From assembly GCF_002778285.1 (NCBI RefSeq), contig NZ_NESM01000005.1:62001-126000 (forward strand): DNA of 64,000 nt. The letters are read 5' to 3'. Position 1 is the stretch's first letter. Every line of letters begins with the position of its first letter. Below the pieces are notes generated by a model. The model worked only from the letters and a program-made list of their open reading frames with translations, was not told the DNA's origin and searched no databases. Made by a program: the position numbers and the translations under genes. This DNA comes from Limnohabitans sp. 15K (GTDB lineage: Bacteria > Pseudomonadota > Gammaproteobacteria > Burkholderiales > Burkholderiaceae_C). This document shows positions 52,883 to 63,412 of the stretch, piece after piece.

Positions 52883-53644
52883 ATGAGCGAACCTTCTGCC
52901 TTTGGTTTTGGCCAATTTGTGCCGGGCTTTGACTTTTTACAAAATCTGTCCAAAACCTCAGCCCAAGCCCAGCCCGCTGCGGCCGCTGGGATGCCCGGTA
53001 TGGCCAGCTGGGTGGCGCCCACGCTCAGCATCGAAGACATTGACAAACGCATTCAAGAGTTGAAGTCGGTGCTGTTTTGGCTCGAGCAAAACACCACAGC
53101 GCTCAAGGCCACCATCCAGGCGATGGAAGTGCAAAAGATGACGCTGTCCACACTGCAGACCATGAATGTGAGCATGGCGGATTTGGCCAAGGCCTTCACA
53201 GCAAAAGCGCCCGGATCCACATCTGCACCGTCACCTGCACCTGAGCCGCAGGCTGCCGCGCCACAACCCGTTGCACCGAAAGTTGCACCGGAGCCAGAAC
53301 CCGTTCAGTCGGCACCTGATCAGCCAGAACCCCCATCTGCTGGGTCAGCTTCGGCCAAACCCGCCGTCGATCCGATGCAGTGGTGGGGCGCATTGACCCA
53401 GCAGTTTCAAAACATTGCCGCTGCCGCCGTCAAAGACGTGGCCGCGGAAGCACTGAAGACGGGCATGACGGCCAAGGGTGCCAGCACGGCAGCAGGCAGT
53501 GCCAAATCCCCGGCAGCCAAAAAGGCTGCTGCTAAAAACCCCACAGCAAATAAATCTACGGTAAAAAAAGCCACTCCGGCCAAAACCAAACCGGTCGCCA
53601 AATCTGCGCCCCGCAAGGCCGTCTCTAAGCGCAAAACACCATGA
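52883..53644 (+). CDS. phaM: PhaM-family polyhydroxyalkanoate granule regulator
   Basis: A 253-residue protein. The N-terminal PhaM domain reads FGFGQFVPGFDFLQNLSK, WVAPTLSIEDIDKRIQELKSVLFWLEQNTTALKATIQAMEVQKMTLSTLQTMNVSMADLAKAF. A Pro/Ala/Glu-rich linker and a second conserved segment (DPMQWWGALTQQFQNIAAAAVKDVAAEA) lead to a Lys/Ala/Pro tail like histone H1, including AKKAAAKNPTANKSTVKKAT. PhaM ties PHB granules and PHA synthase to the nucleoid. The start has AAGGAA 5 bases upstream. It overlaps the FIST gene by 4 bases. Confidence 0.88.
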   Translation: MSEPSAFGFGQFVPGFDFLQNLSKTSAQAQPAAAAGMPGMASWVAPTLSIEDIDKRIQELKSVLFWLEQNTTALKATIQAMEVQKMTLSTLQTMNVSMADLAKAFTAKAPGSTSAPSPAPEPQAAAPQPVAPKVAPEPEPVQSAPDQPEPPSAGSASAKPAVDPMQWWGALTQQFQNIAAAAVKDVAAEALKTGMTAKGASTAAGSAKSPAAKKAAAKNPTANKSTVKKATPAKTKPVAKSAPRKAVSKRKTP

Positions 53645-54888
53645 AGCTTTTCCCCTACGGTCACGCCACCCATCCCCAGTGGCGCATGGCTGCAGGTTTG
53701 GTGCTGGCCCAGCTGCAGGCCCAAATGAGCTTGCCCGACTACGCCAGCCAGCCCCGCTTGGGGCTGCTTTACATCACCGACCACTACGCACCCGAAGCGC
53801 AAGCCCTGCTGGACCACCTGCGCCAGGCCTTGCCCCAGGTGCCCGATTGGGCGGGCACCGTGGGCATTGGTGTGGCGGTGAACAACGCCGAGTACTTTGA
53901 CGAACCCGCCATGGCGCTCATGTTGTGCGACCTGACGCCAGAGCAATACCGCGTGTTTTCGGGTGTCTCGCCCTTGCCTTCGGGTTGGGCCGATGCCGCT
54001 TTGGTGCATGCCGACCCGAACACGCCCGATTTGGCCGAGCTGATTGGCGAGATGGCTGAACGCACGCAACAAGGCTATTTGTTTGGGGGCCTCAGTGCCA
54101 GCCGAACCCGCAGTGTGCAGTTTGCGGTGCGGGCCGAAGACGCTGGCGGCCAAGAGGTGCACGGCGGTGTGCTGGAAGGTGGCTTGAGCGGTGTGGCATT
54201 TGCGCCTGATGTGGCCTTGTTGTCGCGCGTCACGCAGGGCTGCCAGCCGGTAGCGCCCGAGAGAGAGATCACCGAATCCGAAGGCCATGTGGTCCTCAAG
54301 CTGGCAGGTGATCCTGCGCTGGATGCGCTGCTGAGTGACCTCAACATCAGTCTGAAAGACCCACAAAAAGCCATTGCGGTGGTTCGCTCTACGCTGGTGG
54401 GCTTGAGTGCACCCGGGCATTCGGGCGTGGGCCGAGCGGGCAACTTGGGCAGCGATGTGCGGGTGCGCCACATCATTGGCTTGGACCCTTTGCGCCAAGG
54501 TGTCGCGATCGCCGAGCACCTGGAACCCGGCATGCTGCTCACGTTTTGCAAGCGCGATGTCCAAGCGGCCCGCGCCGATTTGGTGCGGGTGTGCGCCGAA
54601 ATCCGCGAAGCGTTGGAACCCGAGATGCTGTCCATCGAGGCCATCAACGCCCTGAGCGACGACCCGGTGCCCACGGTGCCCCAAGCAGGTCAGCGCATTG
54701 CGGGCGCAGTCTACGTGAGCTGCACCGGGCGCGGTGGCCCGCACTTTGGCGGGCCCAGCGCCGAGATGCAGATCATTCGACATGCCTTGGGCGATGTGCC
54801 GCTGGTGGGGTTTTTTGCCGCTGGCGAGATTGCGCGCAAGCAGCTGTATGGCTACACCGGGGTGCTGACGGTGTTCACGACCGATTGA
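53641..54888 (+). CDS. FIST-domain signal-transduction protein
   Basis: A 415-residue cytoplasmic protein with FIST N (about 15-210, for example LGLLYITDHYAPEAQALLDHLRQALP and GYLFGGLSASRTR) and FIST C (about 240-390, with GMLLTFCKRDVQAARADLVRVC, GAVYVSCTGRGGPHFGGPSAEM and PLVGFFAAGEIA). FIST domains are thought to sense small ligands such as amino acids. Coupling to phaM by an ATGA overlap hints at a link to PHA metabolism. The 3' end overlaps the convergent ATPase gene by 14 bases. Confidence 0.9.
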   Translation: MKLFPYGHATHPQWRMAAGLVLAQLQAQMSLPDYASQPRLGLLYITDHYAPEAQALLDHLRQALPQVPDWAGTVGIGVAVNNAEYFDEPAMALMLCDLTPEQYRVFSGVSPLPSGWADAALVHADPNTPDLAELIGEMAERTQQGYLFGGLSASRTRSVQFAVRAEDAGGQEVHGGVLEGGLSGVAFAPDVALLSRVTQGCQPVAPEREITESEGHVVLKLAGDPALDALLSDLNISLKDPQKAIAVVRSTLVGLSAPGHSGVGRAGNLGSDVRVRHIIGLDPLRQGVAIAEHLEPGMLLTFCKRDVQAARADLVRVCAEIREALEPEMLSIEAINALSDDPVPTVPQAGQRIAGAVYVSCTGRGGPHFGGPSAEMQIIRHALGDVPLVGFFAAGEIARKQLYGYTGVLTVFTTD

Positions 54889-56044
54889 GGCTCAGTTTCT
54901 GGCACAGGCCATGCAGCGAAATGGCCTGAATGTCTGACGCAAGGGGGTAGGACTCCTGTCCCGGGTAGACCACCCATTTTTGGCTGGGCTTCAGATCGTT
55001 GCAGGCACTGTGAAAGCCGCGCTCCACTTTGGGGGCGCTGCTGCGTTTGATCTCGATGGCCCAGAGTTCACCGCCCGGCCAGGCCAGTAGCAAATCAATT
55101 TCCGCGCCACCACTCGTTCTGTAAAAGTAGCCAGTGACACCCGCAGGCACGCAAGCCAGAAGGGTTTCAATGCAATACCCCTCCCAACTGGCGCCCACAA
55201 CCATGTGCGAAAGCAAACTTTCTTTGGACTCGATGTTCAGCAGCGCATGCACCAGACCACTGTCACGCACATAGATTTTGGGGGCCTTGACCAAGCGTTT
55301 GCCGGTGTTGGTGTACCAAGGAGCGAGCCTACGCACCAGCAGCAAGTCACACAACAGGTCGATGTAACTTTGCGCTGTTTTGGCATCTACACCCAGATTG
55401 CGTGCCAGCTGGGCCACGTTGAGCATGCCGCCTTGATGGTGGGCCAGCATGGTCCAGAAGCGGCGCAGTGTTTCAGCGGCGATGCGTGGCCCAAATTGAG
55501 GAATGTCCCGCTCCAGATAGGTGCGGATGAAATTTTCTCGCCAGCGCAGGCTGCGGTCATCGCTGGGAGCGGTCAGGCTTTCCGGAAAACCACCCCGCAG
55601 CCACAAGGCGTCCGTGGTTTCCTGCCCCGTCTCCAGCACATTCAAGGTGCCAAGCTCCAGATAAGCGGTACGACCGGCCAGTGTTTCCCCCGATTGATGC
55701 AGCACATCCAGGCTGGCCGAGCCCAGTAACAAATACTGCCCGGATGTCTGGCACATTCGCCTGGCTTGGTCAATCAAGCCGCGCAGCACCGGAAACAAGC
55801 CCGGTGCCCGGTGCACTTCGTCCAGAATCACCAGCTTGTCCAAATGACTTTCCAGATACAACTCGGCTTGGGCCAGCTTGCTGCGATCCCGTTCGGATTC
55901 CAGGTCGAGATAGACGTGTGGGATGTTGCGCGCCACTTCCAGTGCCAAGGTGGTTTTGCCCACCTGCCGGGGGCCGAGCAAGGCCACGGCCGGTGAAAAC
56001 TGGAGTTCTTCACTCAGTAAAGCTTGTAAATGGCGTTTAAACAT
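54875..56044 (-). CDS. AAA-family ATPase with DUF4143 domain
   Basis: A 389-residue protein of the widespread AAA_14/DUF4143 family. Walker A is GPRQVGKTTLA (24-34), Walker B LVILDEVHRAPGLFPVLRGLID, and sensor-like LLLGSASLDVLHQSGETLAGR follows. After a winged-helix part (LARNLGVDAKTAQSYIDLLCDLLLVRRLAPW) comes DUF4143 with the PD-D/ExK-like segment YFYRTSGGAEIDLLLAWPGGELWAIEIKRS. That segment resembles a restriction-type nuclease core. The role is unknown; the family is patchily distributed and mobile. The start codon lies in a palindrome. Confidence 0.9.
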   Translation of the reverse strand: MFKRHLQALLSEELQFSPAVALLGPRQVGKTTLALEVARNIPHVYLDLESERDRSKLAQAELYLESHLDKLVILDEVHRAPGLFPVLRGLIDQARRMCQTSGQYLLLGSASLDVLHQSGETLAGRTAYLELGTLNVLETGQETTDALWLRGGFPESLTAPSDDRSLRWRENFIRTYLERDIPQFGPRIAAETLRRFWTMLAHHQGGMLNVAQLARNLGVDAKTAQSYIDLLCDLLLVRRLAPWYTNTGKRLVKAPKIYVRDSGLVHALLNIESKESLLSHMVVGASWEGYCIETLLACVPAGVTGYFYRTSGGAEIDLLLAWPGGELWAIEIKRSSAPKVERGFHSACNDLKPSQKWVVYPGQESYPLASDIQAISLHGLCQKLSLNRS

Positions 56045-56085
56045 CCTTGCAATTATGGAGTTTCATTCCATGATTTGCAAGGATG
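56042..56085. promoter_or_regulatory. Palindrome covering the start codon of the AAA/DUF4143 gene
   Basis: Perfect outer arms CATCCTTGCAA (56042-56052) and TTGCAAGGATG (56075-56085) with an inner pair ATGGA/TCCAT. The gene's ATG is the last three bases of the left arm read on the minus strand. It could be an autorepressor site or an mRNA hairpin hiding the start. Confidence 0.65.
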
Positions 56086-56213
56086 AAATGCTGAAAGCTT
56101 GTGTTTTCCCGTTCCAAATCGTGCGCTGGAGGTTCGTGCCATCGACACATGCGTTCGAAGGTGCATCGGCTCCTTATGCTTTCCAGATGCCCGGCCTGCT
56201 AATCTGAGCGGAC

Positions 56214-57764
56214 ATGGCACACACCTTTCCCGTGAAACGCATTCTTTCTTTCTGGCCTGCCATCGCCATCTGGGCGGTTTTTGCCGTGCTCATGGTGGCG
56301 CTCGATGGCGTCTGGAGCCTGGGCAATCTGGCTTTGCTGCTGGTGCTGTGCAGCACGCTGGCCAGCTTTTGGTTGTCGGCGGCCGTGTCGGTGGTGGTGT
56401 CGGCCGCCGCGGTGGCCTGGTTCAATTGGTTTGCCGTGCCGCCGCGCTTCACTTTCCATGTCGAGCTGCACCAAGATGTGTTGCTGCTGGTGACGCTGCT
56501 GTGCACCAGCAGCGTGATCAGCGTCCTCATGGCCCGCTTGCGCAGCCACGCCCTGATGCAAGAGCAGGTGGCCGAGCAGGCGCGGCGCCAGCAAACGCTG
56601 GCCACGCAACTGCAGCAAGCAGCCAGCGTGCCCGATCAAGTGCGCGTGGCCCAGGCGCTGCTGTCCGACTGGACCGGGTGCGCCGTCTCCTTGCTGCTGC
56701 AGCGGCCCGAACTGGGCGACGCGTGGTTCGGTCCAGCCGCTCAGACCGAACCCCCAACGGCCTTGCGGCAGCAGCTGGTCGCCTGCATTCAGGAGCAAAG
56801 CGCCATCGGTCCGGGCACAGGGCGGTATGAGAACCTGTCTGCGTTGGTCTTGCCTTTGCGCGCCGGGGTGCGCGTGATCGGTGCGCTGGCGCTGGACCCC
56901 GAGCCTGTGCGCGAGCCGCCCGTGGCACTGGCCGCTTTGCAAAATTTGGCCCGGCTTCTGGCGGATGAGATCGAGCGCCTGCAGTCGCGCCAGCAAGCGC
57001 AGCAGGCCCACGAACATTTGCAGACCCAGCAGTTGCGCAACACTTTGCTGGCGGCCATTTCGCACGACTACCGCACACCGCTGGCCACCATCACCGGAGC
57101 CGCTTCGGCCATGGCGCAGCAGGCCGCGCAGGTGCATGACCCGCGCACAGAACAGCAAGCCCAGACCATCCTGGCCGAGGCGGGGCATTTGCACCGCATG
57201 ACCACCCACACCTTGCAACTGGCGCGGCTGGATGGCCTGGACGCGCCTTTGCAATGCAGCTGGGAGTCGGTTGAAGAACTCTGGGGCGTGGTGTTGGCCT
57301 CGGCCCGCAGACGCTACCCTGAACGCACCTTGCAGGCCGATGTGCCGCCAGGTTTGCCCTTGCTGTGGTGCGAGCCCATCTTGCTGGTGCAGTTGTTTGA
57401 AAACCTGGTGGACAACGCCATCCACTACAGCCCGGCCGACGCGCCCGTGCGACTGCAGGCGCGGCAAGTGGACGGGGCCATCGAGATGGCTGTGATGGAC
57501 CGGGGCGTGGGCATCCCCCCCGAGTGGCACGACAAAGTTTTTGATCCGTTTTTCCGCATGCAAAGTGCCGAGCGCCCCGACCCGAACCAAGACGCCATGG
57601 CCCGCCGTGGCATGGGGCTGGGCTTGGCGCTGTGCCGCGCGGTGGCCAAAGCGCACGAGGCAAAAATCTGGATCCAGGCGCGAGAGGGTGGCGGCACCGT
57701 GGTGCGCTTGCACATGCCCTTGCGGAGCCAACCTGTGGCGCAATCCGAGGAGTCCGACGCATGA
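56214..57764 (+). CDS. KdpD-like sensor histidine kinase lacking the KdpD N-terminal domains
   Basis: A 516-residue kinase. Three or four membrane helices lie at residues 10-108 with the KdpD-type segment AAVAWFNWFAVPPRFTFHVELHQDVLLLVTLL. A GAF-like region follows (about 135-250). Then come the HisKA segment LLAAISHDYRTPLATITGAASAM with phospho-His284, and the ATPase boxes LFENLVDNAIHYSP, DRGVGIPPEW and GMGLGLALCRAVAKAH. The KdpD kinase and Usp-like N-terminal domains are absent. The TGA overlaps the response-regulator ATG, and a Kup gene follows. Confidence 0.9.
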   Translation: MAHTFPVKRILSFWPAIAIWAVFAVLMVALDGVWSLGNLALLLVLCSTLASFWLSAAVSVVVSAAAVAWFNWFAVPPRFTFHVELHQDVLLLVTLLCTSSVISVLMARLRSHALMQEQVAEQARRQQTLATQLQQAASVPDQVRVAQALLSDWTGCAVSLLLQRPELGDAWFGPAAQTEPPTALRQQLVACIQEQSAIGPGTGRYENLSALVLPLRAGVRVIGALALDPEPVREPPVALAALQNLARLLADEIERLQSRQQAQQAHEHLQTQQLRNTLLAAISHDYRTPLATITGAASAMAQQAAQVHDPRTEQQAQTILAEAGHLHRMTTHTLQLARLDGLDAPLQCSWESVEELWGVVLASARRRYPERTLQADVPPGLPLLWCEPILLVQLFENLVDNAIHYSPADAPVRLQARQVDGAIEMAVMDRGVGIPPEWHDKVFDPFFRMQSAERPDPNQDAMARRGMGLGLALCRAVAKAHEAKIWIQAREGGGTVVRLHMPLRSQPVAQSEESDA

Positions 57765-58459
57765 GCATGCATGTGCTGTTGGTGGAGGACGACCGGGCAC
57801 TGCGCCAGACGCTGCAGTCGGCACTCGAGACCGAGGGCTACGCCGTCACCGGTTCGGGCAGTTGCGCCGATGCCCTGGCCCTGTTGGTGCACCACCCGCA
57901 ACCGTTTGACCTGGTGGTGCTGGATCTGGGTCTGCCCGATGCCGATGGCAGTGAGCTGCTGGCCTGGGTTCGCCAGCACCGCAGTTTGCCCGTGCTGGTG
58001 ATCTCGGCCCGCCACGACGATGCGGGCAAAGTGCGCCTGCTGGACGCCGGGGCCGACGACTACCTGGTCAAACCCTTCAGCGTTCAGGAATTGCTGGCCC
58101 GCATGCGTGTGAGCTTGCGACATCGAGGCGTGCAAGTGCAGACCCCGGTGACGCATTACGAGGTGGGCGGCTTGCAGATCGATCTGGCGCGGCACACGGT
58201 GCAGCTGCATGGGCAGGCGGTGCGCTTGACGCCGACCGAATTCAAGCTGCTCGCCCGCCTGGCTCGCCAAGCGGGTCAAGTGGTCACGCACCGCCAGCTG
58301 CTGCTGGATGTGTGGGGGGCAGAGCATGTGGACCAGGTGCACTACTTGCGCCTGTACATGGGCCAATTGCGGGCCAAGCTCGAAGCCGTTCCGGCCGAGC
58401 CATGTTGGCTGCTGACCGAGCCGGGTGTGGGCTACAAATTGGCCGAAGCAGAGGACTGA
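57761..58459 (+). CDS. KdpE-like OmpR-family response regulator
   Basis: A 232-residue regulator. The receiver domain has the acidic pocket VEDD, phospho-Asp55 in LVVLDLGLPD, then VISARHDDAGKVRLLDAGADDYLVKPFS. The OmpR-type winged helix starts at about residue 135, with LTPTEFKLLARLARQAGQVVTHRQLLLDVWG and YLRLYMGQLRAKLE. The sequence is close to KdpE. It overlaps the kinase gene by 4 bases and lies 108 bases before kup. Confidence 0.93.
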   Translation: MSMHVLLVEDDRALRQTLQSALETEGYAVTGSGSCADALALLVHHPQPFDLVVLDLGLPDADGSELLAWVRQHRSLPVLVISARHDDAGKVRLLDAGADDYLVKPFSVQELLARMRVSLRHRGVQVQTPVTHYEVGGLQIDLARHTVQLHGQAVRLTPTEFKLLARLARQAGQVVTHRQLLLDVWGAEHVDQVHYLRLYMGQLRAKLEAVPAEPCWLLTEPGVGYKLAEAED

Positions 58460-58567
58460 ACTCAAGGTCACGGGCGCATCCAGGGCCTGATGCGCACTGA
58501 TGCTCACTTATGCGTTCCTGATGCGCACCCAGGCAAGCTGTGGCTTCGTTCACTATTGGCACCCGAC

Positions 58568-60481
58568 ATGTCTGCTTCTGCTGTGTCTTCTTCCGATCCC
58601 CAGGGGTCTGCTCACAACGCCCGTCATGGACTGGGCGCACTCACGCTGGCCGCGCTGGGCGTGGTCTATGGCGACATCGGCACCAGCCCGCTGTACACCG
58701 TCAAAGAGGTGTTTGCGCCGCACACCGGGGTGGCGCTCAATGCGCACAACATCATTGGCGTGGTGTCCGTCATCTTGTGGGCCCTGATGCTGGTGGTCAC
58801 GCTCAAATACGTGATCCTCATCCTGCGGGCCGACAACCGGGGCGAAGGCGGCGGCTTGGCGCTGACTGCCTTGGCGGCGCGTGCCGTGCAGGACTCGCCG
58901 CGTTTGCGCAAGGTCTTGCTTTTGCTGGGCTTGTTTGGCGCCACGCTGTTTTATGGCGACAGCATCATCACCCCCGCGATTTCGGTCATTGGCGCGATCG
59001 AAGGCATCGAAATCATCACGCCCGCGATGACGCCTTATGTGGTGCCTCTGTCTGTGGTGGTGTTGCTGGGCTTGTTTGCCGTGCAACGCTTTGGCACGCA
59101 TTCGGTGGGGCGCTTTTTTGGTCCAGTGATCGTGCTGTGGTTCGTGACCCTGGGGGCATTAGGTGTGGTGCACATCGCACGCGAGCCTGCCATCTTGCAG
59201 GCCCTCAACCCAGTGCACGCCTGGCACTTTTTGATCGAGCGCGGTCCGCTGGTGTTGGCTGCTGTGGGTGCCATTGTCTTGGCCTTGACGGGTGCGGAAG
59301 CGCTGTACGCCGACATGGGCCACTTTGGGCGCAAGCCCATCCAATTGGCCTGGACGACCTTGGTGTTGCCCGGCTTGGCACTGAACTACATGGGCCAAGG
59401 CGCTTTGCTGATGCAAGACCCCTCCGCACTGGAGAACCCCTTCTACCGCATGTTTCCCGAGTCCTGGATGGTGGGCGCGGTGGTACTGTCCACGCTGGCG
59501 GCGATCATCGCTTCGCAGGCGGTGATTTCGGGCGCGTATTCCATGACACGGCAAGCCATCTTGTTGGGTTTTTTGCCGCGCATGGACATCCACTTCACCT
59601 CAGAAAAAGAGTCGGGCCAAATTTTCATCCCGGCGGTCAACCGCGCTTTGCTGGTGGGCGTGGTGCTGGCCGTGCTGGCGTTCAAAAGCTCGTCGGCGCT
59701 GGCCGGTGCCTATGGCATTGCCGTCACGCTGACCATGGCCATCACCACAGCACTGACGTTTTTTGTGGTCTACAAAGTCTGGAAGATGCCTTTGGCGCTG
59801 GCGCTGGGGGCCACGGGCTTTTTCCTGGTGGTGGACTTGTTTTTGTTCGCAGGTTGCGCCATCAAGCTGTGGGACGGCGGCTGGTTCCCGCTGGCCATGG
59901 GCTTGATGCTGTTCCTGTTCATGACCACCTGGGCGCGTGGCCGCGAGTTGCTGGTTGAGACCATCCGGCAAGACGGTTTGGAGTTGAACGCCTTCATCGA
60001 GATGCTGGAAGCCCATCCGCCGCACAGCGTGCCACGCACGGCGGTCTACCCAGTGGCCAATCCTGAGACGGTGCCGCAAGCCATGCTGCACAACATCAAG
60101 CACAACCAGGTTTTGCACGAGAAAAACGTGATCCTCACCGTGCTGTTTGACGAAGTGCCTTGGGTGTCCGAGCAGAACCGTTTGCAGGTGGAGCCACTCG
60201 GCCAACACTTCTGGCGCGTGGTGGTGCGCTACGGCTTCATGAACAACCCTGACATACCTCAGGCCCTGACCGGTTGCGCAGCCCATGGGCTGAACATCTC
60301 CGCGTTTGAGACCACCTATTTCCTCAGCCGCGAAACCGTGGTGTCCACACCTGGCACAGGCATGGCGCAGTGGCGCGAAAAGCTGTTCGCCGCCATGAAC
60401 CGCAATGCAGGCGGCGTGGTGGAGTTCTTCCGCTTGCCCGACAACGCCGTGGTCGAACTGGGCACGCGGGTGCAGATTTGA
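58568..60481 (+). CDS. kup: Kup-type potassium transporter
   Basis: A 637-residue K+ uptake permease: [100 protein letters not shown], and a C-terminal soluble domain (about 500-637). Twelve helices are expected. Start ATG 58568 gives the family length. Placement right after a KdpD/KdpE-like pair suggests control by that system in place of kdpFABC, which is absent here. Confidence 0.95.
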   Translation: MSASAVSSSDPQGSAHNARHGLGALTLAALGVVYGDIGTSPLYTVKEVFAPHTGVALNAHNIIGVVSVILWALMLVVTLKYVILILRADNRGEGGGLALTALAARAVQDSPRLRKVLLLLGLFGATLFYGDSIITPAISVIGAIEGIEIITPAMTPYVVPLSVVVLLGLFAVQRFGTHSVGRFFGPVIVLWFVTLGALGVVHIAREPAILQALNPVHAWHFLIERGPLVLAAVGAIVLALTGAEALYADMGHFGRKPIQLAWTTLVLPGLALNYMGQGALLMQDPSALENPFYRMFPESWMVGAVVLSTLAAIIASQAVISGAYSMTRQAILLGFLPRMDIHFTSEKESGQIFIPAVNRALLVGVVLAVLAFKSSSALAGAYGIAVTLTMAITTALTFFVVYKVWKMPLALALGATGFFLVVDLFLFAGCAIKLWDGGWFPLAMGLMLFLFMTTWARGRELLVETIRQDGLELNAFIEMLEAHPPHSVPRTAVYPVANPETVPQAMLHNIKHNQVLHEKNVILTVLFDEVPWVSEQNRLQVEPLGQHFWRVVVRYGFMNNPDIPQALTGCAAHGLNISAFETTYFLSRETVVSTPGTGMAQWREKLFAAMNRNAGGVVEFFRLPDNAVVELGTRVQI

Positions 60482-60502
60482 ACCCGGCCGCGCTTCTGGG
60501 GC

Positions 60503-62793
<2,291 letters not shown>

Positions 62794-62870
62794 GGTGCAG
62801 GGCTTAACAGGCCCCTCCTAATTGGAAAGCCATGATTTTCTCATGACCTTTCCACAGGGTCTCGGCAAGC

Positions 62871-63206
62871 TTATTTCTTGCAACCTGTTTTGATAAGAGC
62901 GGTCTCAACAGCCTCAACTTCACCTTTGAACTTTGCGACATCACCTGCGTGGTCACCTGACAATTTGCTGGCAGGAATCAGTACCAAAAAGACGGTTGCG
63001 GCATCTACATTGGCTTTGCTGTCTTGCAAGGATGAGAACTTGGCCAATTGGCTGCGTGCCTCTGACATTTGAAGAGCCAGCTGTGTGCAATCTTGACCCA
63101 TGTATTTTTCATGCGAAACAAAAGAGGCTGAGATGCTTTCAGGGCGCGTGGCACAGCCGCTGCTGATGAGCACGGCGAGAGATGCGATGAAGAAGAGGGT
63201 TTTCAT
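62871..63206 (-). CDS. Small hypothetical lipoprotein
   Basis: A 111-residue lipoprotein: signal peptide MKTLFFIASLAVLISSGC with Cys18 the lipidated residue, then ESISASFVSHEKYMGQDCTQLALQMSEARSQLAKF and a hydrophobic patch DAATVFLVLIPASKLSGD, ending in TALIKTGCKK. The pattern YMGQDCTQL resembles a family of small uncharacterised lipoproteins with Y-x-G-x-x-C near the N-terminus. Two mature cysteines could form a disulfide. Lower G+C than neighbours and an AT-rich promoter region suggest foreign origin. Confidence 0.75.
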   Translation of the reverse strand: MKTLFFIASLAVLISSGCATRPESISASFVSHEKYMGQDCTQLALQMSEARSQLAKFSSLQDSKANVDAATVFLVLIPASKLSGDHAGDVAKFKGEVEAVETALIKTGCKK

Positions 63207-63412
63207 GGTGTTTAAATTTGAAAGTTAAAAACATATTTTACTTATAAATTAATTAAAAAATACTAAAAAATAATCGTATTGATAAATAAGAATTTGTTTG
63301 TCGAACAAGGAAGATGCCATCGATTCATCTGGTTCGAGGTCGATCAATATGTCGAGGAAGGCAAAGGGAAAAGAGCGATTTCACGCTGAGCTTCTCGCGT
63401 CACAATCAAGCC
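63207..63412. other. AT-rich spacer between the lipoprotein gene and recG
   Basis: From about 63207 to 63300 the sequence is almost entirely A and T, for example ATTAATTAAAAAATACTAA, in contrast to the G+C-rich surroundings. No gene is visible in these 206 bases. They must carry the divergent promoters of the lipoprotein and recG, and could bind an H-NS-like protein. Confidence 0.6.
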
